Below are positions 25,006 to 35,510 of a stretch of DNA of 64,000 bases, piece after piece. The stretch is taken from NCBI RefSeq assembly GCF_030551755.1, contig NZ_JAUPEC010000017.1:33417-97416 (forward strand), written 5' to 3'. Both the position numbers and the translations under genes were made by a program. This DNA is from Pseudocolwellia sp. AS88 (GTDB lineage: Bacteria; Pseudomonadota; Gammaproteobacteria; Enterobacterales; Alteromonadaceae). Numbering within the stretch: position 1 is the first letter of the stretch; the number at the start of each line of letters is the position of its first letter. The notes below the pieces were generated by a model. The model was not told the DNA's origin. It worked only from the letters and a program-made list of their open reading frames with translations, and searched no databases.

Positions 25006-28000
25006 TTAAGCGTTATTTTCTGTTGATGATGCAAGTTTTACAGCTAACTTTTTAGCACCTGCGAAATCACTTTTACCACTGCCAAGTTTAGGTAATTCAT
25101 CCACTTGGTAAATATCAGAAGGCAACATAAGTGCGTTGACTTGCTGGCTAATGAGTATATCTTTTAGCGCTTTTAAATCTATGGCGATATTAGATAACAG
25201 CACTATGCGTTCACCTTTTTTAGCATCAGGTAAATTTACCGCTAAAATCTCAACGGCTTTATTTTTGTCAGCACTGTTTTCATCTGAGCTATTCTTATAT
25301 GAACTGGTTTCATCTAAATCATTAAGATTCAAAGCTGCTAGCGAAGTACATACGGCTTCTTCAACCGCCGTTAAACTCACCATTTCACCACCTACTTTGG
25401 CAAAGCGTGAATAACGATCAACAATTGATAAAAAACCATCACAATCTAAATAACCTTTATCACCCGTTTTGTACCAGCGGCGTCCATCAAGCTCAACAAT
25501 CACTTCTTTAGTTTTAGCTTCATCTTTCAAATATCCTGACATCACTTGGTTACCTGAAATTAAAATTAATCCACTTTCACCTGCTGGTAAACTTTCTAAA
25601 CTAATAGGGTCAACAATACGAAACGCACAACCTGGTAATGGCATACCTACCGTACCGGGTTTATTACCCTGCTGAACACGCCAATCATTTTGATCAAGCT
25701 GATCTGGCATATTTACACTTGCAACAGGTGTCGTTTCAGTAGCTCCATAACCTTCATAAATATCGGTATTAAACTTCGCTTTAAACTCACTACGAACTGT
25801 TTCGGGTAGTTTTTCAGCACCCGCAACAACAGTACGTAAACTCTCTAACATTAACGGTTGTACTTTTTTATTACGTGTATACAGCCTTAAAAATGTAGCC
25901 GTTGCACATAACAAGGTTGCTTTGTATTTTGATATTGCTTTAGAAATATTTAATACATCAGTAGGGTCTGGATGACATACTACAGGTACGCCTTCAATAA
26001 GTGGTAAGAAGGTAGTAACCGTTAAACCAAATGAATGAAATGGTGGTAACGAGCCCATTACAACTTCATCTTCACGAGTTCTGAGTACATCACTAATTTG
26101 TCTAATGTTAGCAATAAAATTATGATGGCTTAACATGATCCCTTTAGGGATCCCTTCACTTCCACTTGAAAACAAAATAGCGGCATTATCATTTAATGAA
26201 ACAGTTTTCCCGAACAAAAAGTGAAATACATTTACAGGCAGTAAATAAGTCGCCAATAATACCGAGAGAAAACGAACTTTAGATATTTGTGTTTTAAGTT
26301 CTTCTAAATACACCACCTTTACATTTTTAAGCATTGCTTCAACATCGATGTTTTTAGATATTAGTTTTTGTACAAACTTCTTTGATGTAAATACCGTTTT
26401 GATTTCTGCATTTTCTATACCTTTTTGTACCGAACTTACACTCGTGGTGTAGTTTAAATTTACCGTTGTTTTACCTTTTAATAATACCGCCATGTTGGTA
26501 ATAACAGCTGCAGAACTAGCAGGTAGCATTAAACCTATATTTTGACTTTTATCCATTCTGGCGATTTTGCTCGCGAATAAAGTAGTGGCTATAACTAACT
26601 TACGATTTGAAAATACTTGACCATTACTATCAATCACCGAAACATCACTTTTGTGTTTAAATGCAGTACGTAACCAAGTCAATGCTAAAGGATCCGATTT
26701 TGATGTTTGTAGATCCCATGCGTCATACGATAATTCAAATACTTCATGCTTTAGAACATTAGCAGGTGTGTTCATTGGTAAAGGTTTACCAAAAGTTATT
26801 GAGATATTTCTACGAAAGCCATTACCTGTATTCTTTTGTAATTTTTTACTATTAGCTCGTGATAAACGGCTTCCCCATAATCCATGTAAATAGAAAGGCA
26901 CAATCACACCATCAACATCATCAACCACACGTTCAAAACCTGTTCTAAATACACCTAACGAACCTGTTCTGCTTATAGCCCCTTCTGGAAATAAGCAAAC
27001 CACATCACCATTTTTTAAAGCCTGATTCACTGCATCTAATGAACCTTTACTGTTTCCTGAACTGATTGGAATACAACCGAAAAACTTCATTAATGGCTTT
27101 AAATACCATAGGTTATAAATACTACGTAGCATTACAAAGCGCACTTTTCGTGGGCAAACCATTTGTAATAAGATGCCGTCAATCCAACTAATATGATTAC
27201 CTAATAGCAGGAGACCTTTGCTTTCAGGTAAGTTATCAAAGCCTAATACATCAATCTTATATTTACGATTTAATACCAAAGCAGCCAAAATCGTGATTAA
27301 TGAATGAGGTAATTGATATACGGTATAAATTGCTCCAGCTAGTGAGATAGACATCAATAAATAGAAAATATTAACACTACTAAGGCCTAAGCTAACCAGC
27401 ACAATGGTGCCAATTAAAAAACTTAACATCGTCACATTTTGTACTAGATTATTACCCGCTAAAACAGTACCCAATTCATTTTCTTTTGCGTGATATTGCA
27501 TTAGTGAATTTAATGGAACAATTAACAATCCACCCGCCACACCTAAACCAAGGAACATGGCGGCCATTGAGTAAACAGAGGTTAAGCCAGCCACACCACC
27601 TAAAAGAAATGCAAAACCAACGGCAGCAATAGGTATCAGTCCTAATTCAATATGATTTTTAGAAATACGCGCTGCCCACAAAGAACCAATAACAATACCA
27701 ATACCTGTAGAGCCCAAAATGGCTTGAATTATAAGTGTGTTATCAATCGCTAAGGTTTCTTTTGCGAACGCAGGAAACGTTGCTAGCATGACTTGTGAAA
27801 CAGCCCAAAATATAGATAAACCAACAATAGATAACCAAACCTCACGCTTTTCAAAAATAGTTTTAAAATTCGCTTTAAGGTAAGTACCTTTTAGGTAATC
27901 GTCTTTTACAAATACTTTGTTATCGTCACGTTCTTTAGTTTTCTCTAACTGACGAGAGAACAACCATTCAACAACCGATAACACAACAAATACCCAGCCT

Positions 28001-28551
28001 AATACAACAACACTCTGCATAATGGTGGCGGTACTGTCTAACTCAACGTCTATTAATAAATATTCGAAAAAAGCTGAAAAAACAAAAGTACTGGCAAGAA
28101 TAGAAACAATAGTAATGGCCTGCACAAGCGCATTACCTTCAGCTAACTTTTTCACGCCAATTAACTCTTTTAAATAACCATATTTGGCAGGTGAATAAAT
28201 AGCAGATTGAATCCCCATAACAAACGTTAAAGCAAAAGCAGCGATAAACCAGCCTTGCGAATAACATAGAGTAATTAATAACGTAGCGATAATTGCAAAA
28301 ATCGCACTATTGCGCATTATTTGTGGTTTAGGGTATTTGTCGGCAAGAAAGCCAGAAGGAGTAAACAGGAGAATAAAAGGTAATAGAATTAATCCATTAA
28401 CTACAGCAGTTAGTATTATTTGTATGTCACCGTCGTACATTTTAAACACGGTATTCTGAATAATAATTTTATGCCCTAAATCTACAAAGGCGTTTATAAA
28501 TACCATCGCTAAATAAGCGAAAAAGCCTTTATAACTAAATAATTGCTTCAT
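25006..28551 (-). CDS. aas: LplT-Aas fusion: lysophospholipid transporter, acyltransferase and acyl-ACP ligase
   Basis: The protein has 1181 residues in three domains. Residues 1-420 form an MFS-type transporter (LplT-like), with about 12 hydrophobic helices and GFLADKYPKPQIMRN. Residues about 430-620 form a PlsC-type acyltransferase, with NHISWID (about 452, the HX4D motif) and FPEGAISRTG. Residues about 640-1170 form an AMP-binding ligase, with SSGSEGIPKG (about 790) and YGATET. In E. coli LplT and Aas are separate proteins that import lysophosphatidylethanolamine and reacylate it to phosphatidylethanolamine. Here one gene covers both. All key motifs look intact, so the pathway should work. 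It is divergent from an XRE-type regulator gene. Confidence 0.92.
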   Translation of the reverse strand: MKQLFSYKGFFAYLAMVFINAFVDLGHKIIIQNTVFKMYDGDIQIILTAVVNGLILLPFILLFTPSGFLADKYPKPQIMRNSAIFAIIATLLITLCYSQGWFIAAFALTFVMGIQSAIYSPAKYGYLKELIGVKKLAEGNALVQAITIVSILASTFVFSAFFEYLLIDVELDSTATIMQSVVVLGWVFVVLSVVEWLFSRQLEKTKERDDNKVFVKDDYLKGTYLKANFKTIFEKREVWLSIVGLSIFWAVSQVMLATFPAFAKETLAIDNTLIIQAILGSTGIGIVIGSLWAARISKNHIELGLIPIAAVGFAFLLGGVAGLTSVYSMAAMFLGLGVAGGLLIVPLNSLMQYHAKENELGTVLAGNNLVQNVTMLSFLIGTIVLVSLGLSSVNIFYLLMSISLAGAIYTVYQLPHSLITILAALVLNRKYKIDVLGFDNLPESKGLLLLGNHISWIDGILLQMVCPRKVRFVMLRSIYNLWYLKPLMKFFGCIPISSGNSKGSLDAVNQALKNGDVVCLFPEGAISRTGSLGVFRTGFERVVDDVDGVIVPFYLHGLWGSRLSRANSKKLQKNTGNGFRRNISITFGKPLPMNTPANVLKHEVFELSYDAWDLQTSKSDPLALTWLRTAFKHKSDVSVIDSNGQVFSNRKLVIATTLFASKIARMDKSQNIGLMLPASSAAVITNMAVLLKGKTTVNLNYTTSVSSVQKGIENAEIKTVFTSKKFVQKLISKNIDVEAMLKNVKVVYLEELKTQISKVRFLSVLLATYLLPVNVFHFLFGKTVSLNDNAAILFSSGSEGIPKGIMLSHHNFIANIRQISDVLRTREDEVVMGSLPPFHSFGLTVTTFLPLIEGVPVVCHPDPTDVLNISKAISKYKATLLCATATFLRLYTRNKKVQPLMLESLRTVVAGAEKLPETVRSEFKAKFNTDIYEGYGATETTPVASVNMPDQLDQNDWRVQQGNKPGTVGMPLPGCAFRIVDPISLESLPAGESGLILISGNQVMSGYLKDEAKTKEVIVELDGRRWYKTGDKGYLDCDGFLSIVDRYSRFAKVGGEMVSLTAVEEAVCTSLAALNLNDLDETSSYKNSSDENSADKNKAVEILAVNLPDAKKGERIVLLSNIAIDLKALKDILISQQVNALMLPSDIYQVDELPKLGSGKSDFAGAKKLAVKLASSTENNA

Positions 28552-28752
28552 TTTCTTCCCTAAAAGTTTGTAATAAGTAGCGCTAGCATGCAGATGATTA
28601 CTTTATTTTGCTACCACTACCTTAACTGTCGCGTTATATTAGCCAAAGGGTATCGTTAAATGATACCATGTACAGGTTTTATGTGATTATTATTCAAAAC
28701 ATCATGAAAGATTAACACGCGAATCGCTTATTAAAGAAGAAGTAAAACGGAT

Positions 28753-29490
28753 ATGGCTCAAACAAGCGCACTACTTAAAGCACTAAAAAAAGAATTAAAA
28801 GCCAATGGCTTAACTTATGCTGATGTTGCAAAACATTTAGATTTAGCTCAAGCGAGTATTAAACGATTATTCTCAGAAGAAAATATTTCTTTAGTTCGCC
28901 TTGATCAAATATGCCAAATGATGAATTTAGAGATATCAGACTTAGTAAAAACCATGAGTGAACAGCAAGGACAGCTGCAGCGATTAAGTGTTGAACAAGA
29001 ACAAGAAATTACCAAAGACATTAATTTATTGCTCATCACTATTTGCGTACTGAATAAATGGACTATGGCTGAAATGATGGACCATTATCAGATGCCTGAA
29101 ACGGAATGCATTCAAAAATTAGCACAATTAGACAAGCTCAAAATTATCGATTTATTACCAGGTAATCGCATTAAGTTGTTGGTTGATAGTAATTTTGGTT
29201 GGCGTGAAAATGGACCTATTCAACGGTTCTTTCAACAAACAATTGGTAACGAATATTTCAATAGCCAATTTGAGCATAATGATGAAATATTATTAGTGCT
29301 AAACGGTATGTTATCAAATCAAAGTAATGGTGAGTTTCAACGTAAACTAAAACGTTTAGCGCGAGAATTCGAGCTATTAAATCAAGAAGATACTAATCTT
29401 AACCTTAATGACCGACATGGTGTAACCGCGGTATTAGCTATTAGAGGTTGGCGTTATGGATTGTTTGAACATTTGCGCAATCAAAATTAA
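28753..29490 (+). CDS. XRE-family helix-turn-helix regulator
   Basis: This 245-residue soluble protein begins with an XRE-type HTH (about 8-65: LTYADVAKHLDLAQASIKRLF, given as LTYADVAKHL then DLAQASIKRLF) and continues with LVRLDQICQMMNLEISDLV. The C-terminal 170 residues, helical and rich in Gln and Leu, have no family that I can name. It may include a second DNA-binding or ligand domain (MTMAEMMDHYQM-like winged helix). It is divergent from the LplT-Aas fusion gene across 201 bp, so it may control phospholipid repair. This is inference by position. Confidence 0.75.
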   Translation: MAQTSALLKALKKELKANGLTYADVAKHLDLAQASIKRLFSEENISLVRLDQICQMMNLEISDLVKTMSEQQGQLQRLSVEQEQEITKDINLLLITICVLNKWTMAEMMDHYQMPETECIQKLAQLDKLKIIDLLPGNRIKLLVDSNFGWRENGPIQRFFQQTIGNEYFNSQFEHNDEILLVLNGMLSNQSNGEFQRKLKRLAREFELLNQEDTNLNLNDRHGVTAVLAIRGWRYGLFEHLRNQN

Positions 29491-29648
29491 TCACACCTAA
29501 AAGTATCGATATTTAATACCATAAGTTGCCTAACACACGACTTTATCTTTTACAGTTGCGTTAAGTAATACAAAAAACCAAACTCTCTCGCATAACAAAA
29601 AGCAACAACCGCTGGCGTTGTTGTTAAGTGAAAAAGTAAGGGTTTGTA

Positions 29649-31802
29649 ATGAAAAGCTTATGGTTTAATCAATTCAAAAAATTCACGTTAATCGTTTTTA
29701 CTTTAGTGATTTCAATATTCTTTAGTATTAGTAGCTTTGCTACGGGTTTAATGCAGCCAATAAATAGCTCAGTAGACCAATTAAATATTAAAGAACACCA
29801 TGTTAATGTTGCTATCGAAGACGGATATGCAATTACAAGCATTGAGCAAGTATTTTTCAACCCAACAAGTGATGACCTAGAGGCTAAATACTCTTTTCCT
29901 GTGCCAAGAAAAGCAGCAGTAGGCGAATTTACTTATTGGATTGATGGCAAGCCTGTAACTGGTGAAGTTGTTGAAAAAGAAAAAGCTCGCAACATATACA
30001 AACAAGAGAAACAGGCAGGAAGAGAAACTGCTTTAACAGAACAAAACAGTTATAAAGCCTTTGAAAGCCATGTTTACCCTGTAAGAGCAAATCAAGATGT
30101 GCGTATAAAACTTGTATATATACAGCCAGCTCATGTTGAAACTTCAATAGGCCGCTATGTTTACCCGTTAGAAGACGGTGGAACTGACACAGAAAAGCTC
30201 GCTTTTTGGGATTATAATAATACTGTTACTGAGCACTTTAGTTTTAAGCTTTTATTTCGCTCTTCTTACCCTGTAGATCAATTTAGGTTACCTAAGCACC
30301 CTAATGCAAAAGTTACAAAAATATCTGAACAAGAATGGTCTGTTGAGTTAATTAACGACGCAACAGCCAATAAAGCTATAACTAGCGAAAGCCAAGCCCT
30401 CAGCAATGAACCTCAATTATCGAGCAACTCTCAATTAAGAGAAGAAACTTCTTCATCTTTAACTAAAAATATATCAGCTACAAATATCGTACACACTTTA
30501 GATCAAGACATTGTGGTGTATTGGCGACATAAAGCGAACTTACCAGGTAGAGTTGAGCTAATTAGCTATAAGGAAGCAGACAAAGATCGCGGTACATTTA
30601 TGATGACAGTAACACCCGGCGATGATTTAAATGTAATTACTGAAGGACGTGACTGGTTATTTGTGCTGGATTATTCAGGCTCTATGCAGGGTAAATACCA
30701 CAGCATGGTAGAAGGTGTTAATAAAGGTTTAGCAAAACTAAACCCTAAAGATCGTTTTAGAATTATCATTTTTAGCGACAACGCTAAAGAAGTAACAAAT
30801 GGTTTTGTAAGTGCAACGCAAAGTAATGTTAAACAATGGTCAAATACGTTATTAGAACAAACTCCTAATGGCAGTACCAACCTTTATGATGGCATTAAAC
30901 TAGGTATTGATATGCTAGATTCAGATCGCAGCAGCGCTCTTGTTTTAGTTACTGACGGGGTAGCTAATGTAGGGGTTACTCAGAAAAAATTATTCTTAAC
31001 ATTATTAGAACAACACGATATTAGATTATTTACCTTTGTGATGGGAAACAGTACAAACCGGCCTTTGCTTGAAGGTATGGTAAAAGTTTCTAATGGTTTT
31101 GCGATTAATGTATCAAACAGCGATGATATTGTTGGGCAATTAATGCAAGCAACGAGTAAGTTAACGCATCAAGCTTTTCACGATATTGAAGTAAAGTTTT
31201 CTGGAATAAAAGTTAAAGACCTCACACCTGAAAAAATAGGCAGTTTATACCGCGGTCAACAACTTATAGTAATGGGTCATTACTGGGGAGATGGATTAGC
31301 GAACGTTGAAATTAAAGGAAAAATATCAGGACAAGATAAAAGCTACACGACACATTTTAACTTTCCTAAAAAGAGTACTTTAAACCCTGAAATAGAAAGG
31401 TTATGGGCATTTAACAAAATTGAAGATTTAGAAAATAAAATGGCATACCTTGGTAATGATAAAGACACCGAACAAGCCATTACAGATATAGCAATAGATT
31501 ATGGCTTAGTAACAAACTACACCTCATTAATCGTAATGAGTGAAGAACAATTTGCACAATACAATATCGACCGCAACAACAAAAAGAGAGTCGGTAACGA
31601 ACACAACAAACAACAATTAAGAAAAAATGCTTTAGTAAAAAATAATAGAGTAGATACAGATAAACCTATGTATAACAGCAACTCCGCTAATCATAGCAGC
31701 AATAATGGAAGCGGTGGTAGTGGTGGCGGTAGCATTGGTTACGGAATGATTCTGTTCTTTGGTGCTTTGTTATTCATTCGTAACAGTTCTACCTCAGCAT
31801 AA
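29649..31802 (+). CDS. VIT/vWA surface protein with GlyGly-CTERM-like sorting tail
   Basis: This 717-residue protein has a signal peptide (about 1-32), a VIT domain (about 35-165, with SIEQVFFNPTSDDLEAKYSFP and PVRANQDVRIKLVY) and a vWA domain (about 335-500). The MIDAS motif is DYSGSMQG (Asp341), with TNLYDGI and LVTDGVANVG in order. The last 31 residues, from 687, are a Gly/Ser linker followed by one hydrophobic helix and RNSSTSA. This fits a GlyGly-CTERM signal, cleaved and anchored by a rhombosortase. There is no LPXTG motif, unlike the related marine sortase-target proteins. The sorting protease is not in the window. A hairpin (29603-29623) lies in the leader. Confidence 0.85.
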   Translation: MKSLWFNQFKKFTLIVFTLVISIFFSISSFATGLMQPINSSVDQLNIKEHHVNVAIEDGYAITSIEQVFFNPTSDDLEAKYSFPVPRKAAVGEFTYWIDGKPVTGEVVEKEKARNIYKQEKQAGRETALTEQNSYKAFESHVYPVRANQDVRIKLVYIQPAHVETSIGRYVYPLEDGGTDTEKLAFWDYNNTVTEHFSFKLLFRSSYPVDQFRLPKHPNAKVTKISEQEWSVELINDATANKAITSESQALSNEPQLSSNSQLREETSSSLTKNISATNIVHTLDQDIVVYWRHKANLPGRVELISYKEADKDRGTFMMTVTPGDDLNVITEGRDWLFVLDYSGSMQGKYHSMVEGVNKGLAKLNPKDRFRIIIFSDNAKEVTNGFVSATQSNVKQWSNTLLEQTPNGSTNLYDGIKLGIDMLDSDRSSALVLVTDGVANVGVTQKKLFLTLLEQHDIRLFTFVMGNSTNRPLLEGMVKVSNGFAINVSNSDDIVGQLMQATSKLTHQAFHDIEVKFSGIKVKDLTPEKIGSLYRGQQLIVMGHYWGDGLANVEIKGKISGQDKSYTTHFNFPKKSTLNPEIERLWAFNKIEDLENKMAYLGNDKDTEQAITDIAIDYGLVTNYTSLIVMSEEQFAQYNIDRNNKKRVGNEHNKQQLRKNALVKNNRVDTDKPMYNSNSANHSSNNGSGGSGGGSIGYGMILFFGALLFIRNSSTSA

Positions 31803-31863
31803 AGCTTTCCTTTAGTTTGCATCATAAAACGGCTAAATAAACAGGAAAAATAAACGAAAAAAA

Positions 31864-31894
31864 GGGTAGTAACATTACTGTTACTACCCTTTTT
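31864..31894. terminator. Bidirectional terminator, GGTARTAACA family
   Basis: Stem GGGTAGTAACA (31864-31874)/TGTTACTACCC (31879-31889), loop TTAC, flanked by A-runs and TTTTT. It separates the convergent vWA gene and the isc operon. Confidence 0.85.
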
Positions 31895-31930
31895 GATATT
31901 CTAAACAAAGATTTTACTTTGAAATAAATA

Positions 31931-32269
31931 CTAGTGGTTTTCAGACACCATATTTACTGTGTATTTTGGAATTTCAACAACTAGGTCGATATCACCAACA
32001 ATAGCCTGACAACCAAGACGTGAATCTGGTTCTAAACCCCATGCTCTATCAAGCATGTCTTCTTCAAGCTCGTCGCTTTCTTCAATTGAGTCGAAACCTT
32101 CACGAATGATAATATGACATGTAGTACATGCACATACTTTTTCACATGCGTGCTCGATTCCAATATCATTTTTTAAAGCGACATTAAGTACGCTTTCGCC
32201 AGTTTCAGCTTCTAATACTGCACCGTCTGGGCATAATTCTTCGTTAGGTAAAAATATAATTTTTGGCAT
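31931..32269 (-). CDS. fdx: 2Fe-2S ferredoxin of the ISC system
   Basis: The 112-residue adrenodoxin-type ferredoxin has Cys42, Cys48 and Cys51 (in ACEKVCACTTCH) and Cys87 (RLGCQ) as the cluster ligands. It supplies electrons during iron-sulfur cluster assembly. It is the last gene of the isc operon, 6 bp after hscA. An iscX gene, often next in other bacteria, is absent, and the terminator at 31864-31889 follows. Confidence 0.95.
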   Translation of the reverse strand: MPKIIFLPNEELCPDGAVLEAETGESVLNVALKNDIGIEHACEKVCACTTCHIIIREGFDSIEESDELEEDMLDRAWGLEPDSRLGCQAIVGDIDLVVEIPKYTVNMVSENH

Positions 32270-32275
32270 GTGACA

Positions 32276-34150
32276 CTAAACCTCGTCTACTGAATGACCT
32301 GCTAATGCTGTTTTGATGGATGAATCCATACGTCTTTCAGCGAAAATAGCAGTGCTTTCGTTTAATTTCTCAATAGCCGATTCAATATCGTCAGCTACAT
32401 CTGATTGTATAATTTTGTTTAAAGCAGCGATAGCTTCATTGATAACATTTGCTTCATCTTCGCTTAGTAAGTTGCCATCAGCAGCAATTGCTGACTGAAC
32501 TGACTCGATTACACGAGCTGCTTCAACTTGTTGCTCTTTTACCATACGTGCTTCTATGTCTTGTTTAGCATTACTCATAGAGGCTTTTAGCATCGAAGCT
32601 ATTTGATTTTCTTCTAATCCGAATGAAGGCTTAACTTCAATACTAGATTCTACACCTGTAGATTTTTCCATGGCAGAAACTTGTAACAAGCCATCAGCAT
32701 CAACTTTAAAGGTTACACGAATATGTGCAGCGCCCGCCGTCATTGCTGGAATACCACGTAATTCAAAACGTGCTAGTGATCGACAATCTTCAACTAATTC
32801 ACGTTCACCTTGTAAAACATGAACAGCCATAGCGGTTTGTCCGTCTTTAAAGGTTGTAAATTCTTGTGCTTTCGCTACAGGAATTGTGGTGTTTCTTGGA
32901 ATAACTTTTTCAACCAATCCACCCATAGTTTCTAAACCAAGTGAAAGTGGAATTACGTCAAGTAGCAACATATCACTGTCAGGTTTGTTACCTGCAAGAA
33001 TGTCTGCTTGAATAGCCGCGCCTATAGCAACAACTTTATCAGGGTCGATTGACGTAAGTGGTGTTTTCTTGAAGTATTTTTCTACTTCTTCACGCACTAA
33101 AGGTACTCTTGTTGAACCACCAACCATAACAACTTCAAGCACTTCTTCTGTTGTGATATCGGCATCTTTCAAAGTACGCTTACAAGCTCGTAGTGTTTTA
33201 TTTACTAGGCTTGATATTAAGCTATTAAATGTTTCTTTGGTTAAAGTACCTTGCCATTTTTCACCGTTCTCTAATACTAAGTTGATCTCGGTTGAATCAT
33301 TTTGGCTTAATTGCTCTTTAGCATTACACGCTTGTTGAGAAAGCTGACGTTCTAATTTACGTGATAAAGGTCGGCTAAGCTGTGCTTGATCAATAAGGTG
33401 ATCAACTAAAGTAACGTCGAAATCATCGCCGCCTAATGCTGCATCGCCACCGGTAGCAAGTACTTCAAAAACACCTTTGTTTAAGCGTAATACTGAAATA
33501 TCAAAAGTACCACCGCCAAGGTCATATACTGCGATAACACCTTGTTGTTTACCTTCATGCTTAGTGTCTAAACCATAAGCAACGGCAGCTGCTGTAGGTT
33601 CGTTCAATAAACGTAGTACGTTTACATCTGCTAACTTAGCCGCATCTTTAGTACTTTGACGTTGCGCATCATCAAAATGTGCAGGTACTGTAATAACAAC
33701 ACCTTTAAGTTCTCCACCTAAAGATTTTTCAGCACGAGCTACAAGTGTTTTAAGAATTTCTGCTGACGCTTGAACAGGATTAATTTGTCCAAGTCGTGTT
33801 TTGATTTCAGGATGATTATCATCACCACAAAAGTCGTAAGGTAGTGACGGATATTTTGATTGAATATCACTTAACGAACGGCCGATTAAACGCTTTGCAG
33901 AAACGATAGTATTTTCAGGATCATTCACCGAAAATGCTTTTGCGCTATTACCTACTAAAATACCGTCGGTTTGATAACTAACGATTGAAGGAAGAATATC
34001 AACACCTTGTTCGTCTTGTAAGGTTTCAGCTACACCACTTTTAACGCTGGCAACAAGTGAATTGGTTGTACCCAAGTCAATACCTACTGCTAGGTTGTGA
34101 GCATGTGGAACTGTACTTTGTCCTGGTTCTGCAATTTGTAATAAAGCCAT
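32276..34150 (-). CDS. hscA: Hsp70-type chaperone HscA
   Basis: This 624-residue Hsp70-family chaperone has the ATPase start [23 protein letters not shown] and [11 protein letters not shown] in the nucleotide-binding domain and a substrate-binding domain after about residue 390. It works with HscB to release the cluster from IscU, which it binds through an LPPVK motif (present in IscU here at 99-103). Length and order match E. coli HscA (616 residues). It starts 14 bp after hscB and its stop is 6 bp from fdx, so the three are closely linked. Confidence 0.96.
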   Translation of the reverse strand: MALLQIAEPGQSTVPHAHNLAVGIDLGTTNSLVASVKSGVAETLQDEQGVDILPSIVSYQTDGILVGNSAKAFSVNDPENTIVSAKRLIGRSLSDIQSKYPSLPYDFCGDDNHPEIKTRLGQINPVQASAEILKTLVARAEKSLGGELKGVVITVPAHFDDAQRQSTKDAAKLADVNVLRLLNEPTAAAVAYGLDTKHEGKQQGVIAVYDLGGGTFDISVLRLNKGVFEVLATGGDAALGGDDFDVTLVDHLIDQAQLSRPLSRKLERQLSQQACNAKEQLSQNDSTEINLVLENGEKWQGTLTKETFNSLISSLVNKTLRACKRTLKDADITTEEVLEVVMVGGSTRVPLVREEVEKYFKKTPLTSIDPDKVVAIGAAIQADILAGNKPDSDMLLLDVIPLSLGLETMGGLVEKVIPRNTTIPVAKAQEFTTFKDGQTAMAVHVLQGERELVEDCRSLARFELRGIPAMTAGAAHIRVTFKVDADGLLQVSAMEKSTGVESSIEVKPSFGLEENQIASMLKASMSNAKQDIEARMVKEQQVEAARVIESVQSAIAADGNLLSEDEANVINEAIAALNKIIQSDVADDIESAIEKLNESTAIFAERRMDSSIKTALAGHSVDEV

Positions 34151-34164
34151 AGGGGATCTTTTAA

Positions 34165-34692
34165 TTAATCATCTAGTAGAGTTTCTTCGAGGCGATCTAA
34201 CTCTATTTGAAGTTTTTGATAGAATTTAAGTTTGCGTAGATTGTCGCTCGCTAGCAAATTAGTTTCAGGCGTATTCTCATTGATCTGAGCTTGCATGACA
34301 TTAAATAGCTGTTGGTATTCTTCATCTAACGTTTGTGCTGCATTAAATATTGCAGCTTCAATATCGTCTGAGTCTCTAATTTCAGCCAACATTTCACGTA
34401 ATTCCATTTGATGCATTAAAAAAGCAGTATCTCCAAACGACGCTTGTTCGTTCGGCATTTCTGTACCGCGCAACGTTATAATATAGGTTGCTCTCGTTAG
34501 TGGTTTTTTTAATGTTTGATATGCGTCGTTGATCATTGACGACTTTTGAACAGCAAGTAATTGCTCTTGAGAAGAAGCATGAGCAAAACGGTCTGGATGA
34601 ACCGTTTTTTGCAATGATTGATATACTTCAGCTAATTTTGTTGTATCGAGATCGAATTGGTCTTCTAAACCAAATAATTGAAAATAATTCAC
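34165..34692 (-). CDS. hscB: J-domain co-chaperone HscB
   Basis: This 175-residue co-chaperone has an N-terminal J domain with the HPD motif at 32-34 (TVHPDRFA) and a C-terminal three-helix domain that binds IscU. It presents IscU to HscA and stimulates its ATPase. Length equals that of other HscB proteins. It sits 27 bp after iscA. Confidence 0.95.
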   Translation of the reverse strand: MNYFQLFGLEDQFDLDTTKLAEVYQSLQKTVHPDRFAHASSQEQLLAVQKSSMINDAYQTLKKPLTRATYIITLRGTEMPNEQASFGDTAFLMHQMELREMLAEIRDSDDIEAAIFNAAQTLDEEYQQLFNVMQAQINENTPETNLLASDNLRKLKFYQKLQIELDRLEETLLDD

Positions 34693-34719
34693 TATAAATC
34701 CAGTTCTGTATACAAAAAA

Positions 34720-35043
34720 TTAAACGTTGAAGCTCTCGCCACAACCACACTCACCCTTCGCGTTAGGGTTTGTGAATTTAAAACCTTCGTTTAAGCCTTC
34801 TTTAATGAAGTCTAATTCAATACCATCTAGGTAAACTAAACTTTTAGCATCAATAATTATGTTTACATCATTAATGCTAAAAAGTTCATCATCTTCATTA
34901 AGGTCGTCTACAAACTCAAGTACATATGCTAAACCAGAACAACCTGTAGTTTTTATACCTAAGCGCAAACCAAGGCCTTTGCCTCGGTTAGCCATGAACG
35001 ATTGTACTCGTTCAGTAGCTGCAGGAGTCATTGTAACACTCAT
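34720..35043 (-). CDS. iscA: Iron-sulfur carrier IscA
   Basis: This 107-residue A-type carrier has Cys35 (TTGCSG), Cys99 and Cys101 (GECGCGES), the three cluster or iron ligands at the same numbers as in E. coli. It transfers clusters to target enzymes. It starts 16 bp after iscU in the isc operon. Confidence 0.96.
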   Translation of the reverse strand: MSVTMTPAATERVQSFMANRGKGLGLRLGIKTTGCSGLAYVLEFVDDLNEDDELFSINDVNIIIDAKSLVYLDGIELDFIKEGLNEGFKFTNPNAKGECGCGESFNV

Positions 35044-35059
35044 ACTAGTACCTCTTTAA

Positions 35060-35440
35060 CTATGCTTTTTTAGTGCGGTAATCTGCGATCGCTGCTTTGA
35101 TAGCATCTTCAGCTAAAATAGAACAGTGAATTTTTACTGGTGGTAATGCTAATTCTTCAGCGATTGCAGTGTTTTTAATTTCTGCAGCTTCGTCGATAGA
35201 CTTACCTTTAACCCATTCTGTAACTAATGAGCTAGAAGCGATAGCTGAACCACAACCGTAAGTTTTGAATTTAGCATCTTCAATAATGCCTTCAGCAGAG
35301 ATTTTAAGTTGTAACTTCATTACGTCACCACATGCAGGTGCGCCAACCATACCCGTTGCTACATTTGGATCATTCTTATCCATAGAGCCAACGTTACGAG
35401 GATTTTCATAATGATCGATTACTTTTTCGCTATAAGCCAT
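35060..35440 (-). CDS. iscU: Scaffold protein IscU
   Basis: This 126-residue scaffold on which clusters are built has ligands Cys37 (GAPACGD), Cys63 (YGCGSA) and Cys106 (IHCSIL), plus the LPPVK motif for HscA at 99-103. All match E. coli. It is separated from iscS by 99 bp that contain a strong hairpin, and a Shine-Dalgarno sequence GGAGAAA precedes the start. Confidence 0.97.
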   Translation of the reverse strand: MAYSEKVIDHYENPRNVGSMDKNDPNVATGMVGAPACGDVMKLQLKISAEGIIEDAKFKTYGCGSAIASSSLVTEWVKGKSIDEAAEIKNTAIAEELALPPVKIHCSILAEDAIKAAIADYRTKKA

Positions 35441-35465
35441 GATATTTCTCCTAAGTTGTTTAAGT

Positions 35466-35510
35466 GACTTATTATTTAGCCCTTAGGCTTTGAAAAATAA
35501 ATAATAAGTC
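35466..35510. other. 13-bp hairpin between iscS and iscU
   Basis: Arms GACTTATTATTTA (35466-35478) and TAAATAATAAGTC (35498-35510) are exact complements, with a small inner AGCC/GGCT stem. It lies inside the isc mRNA, about 25 bases upstream of the iscU start. It may be an mRNA processing or stability element that sets different levels of iscRS and iscUA, or a partial terminator. Confidence 0.65.

Noticed and set aside
31679..31802. LPXTG sortase signal in the VIT/vWA protein
   Set aside because: No LPXTG or similar motif is present before the final helix; the tail fits GlyGly-CTERM better.
31803..31930. iscX gene after fdx
   Set aside because: The space after fdx holds only a terminator; no small ORF fits.
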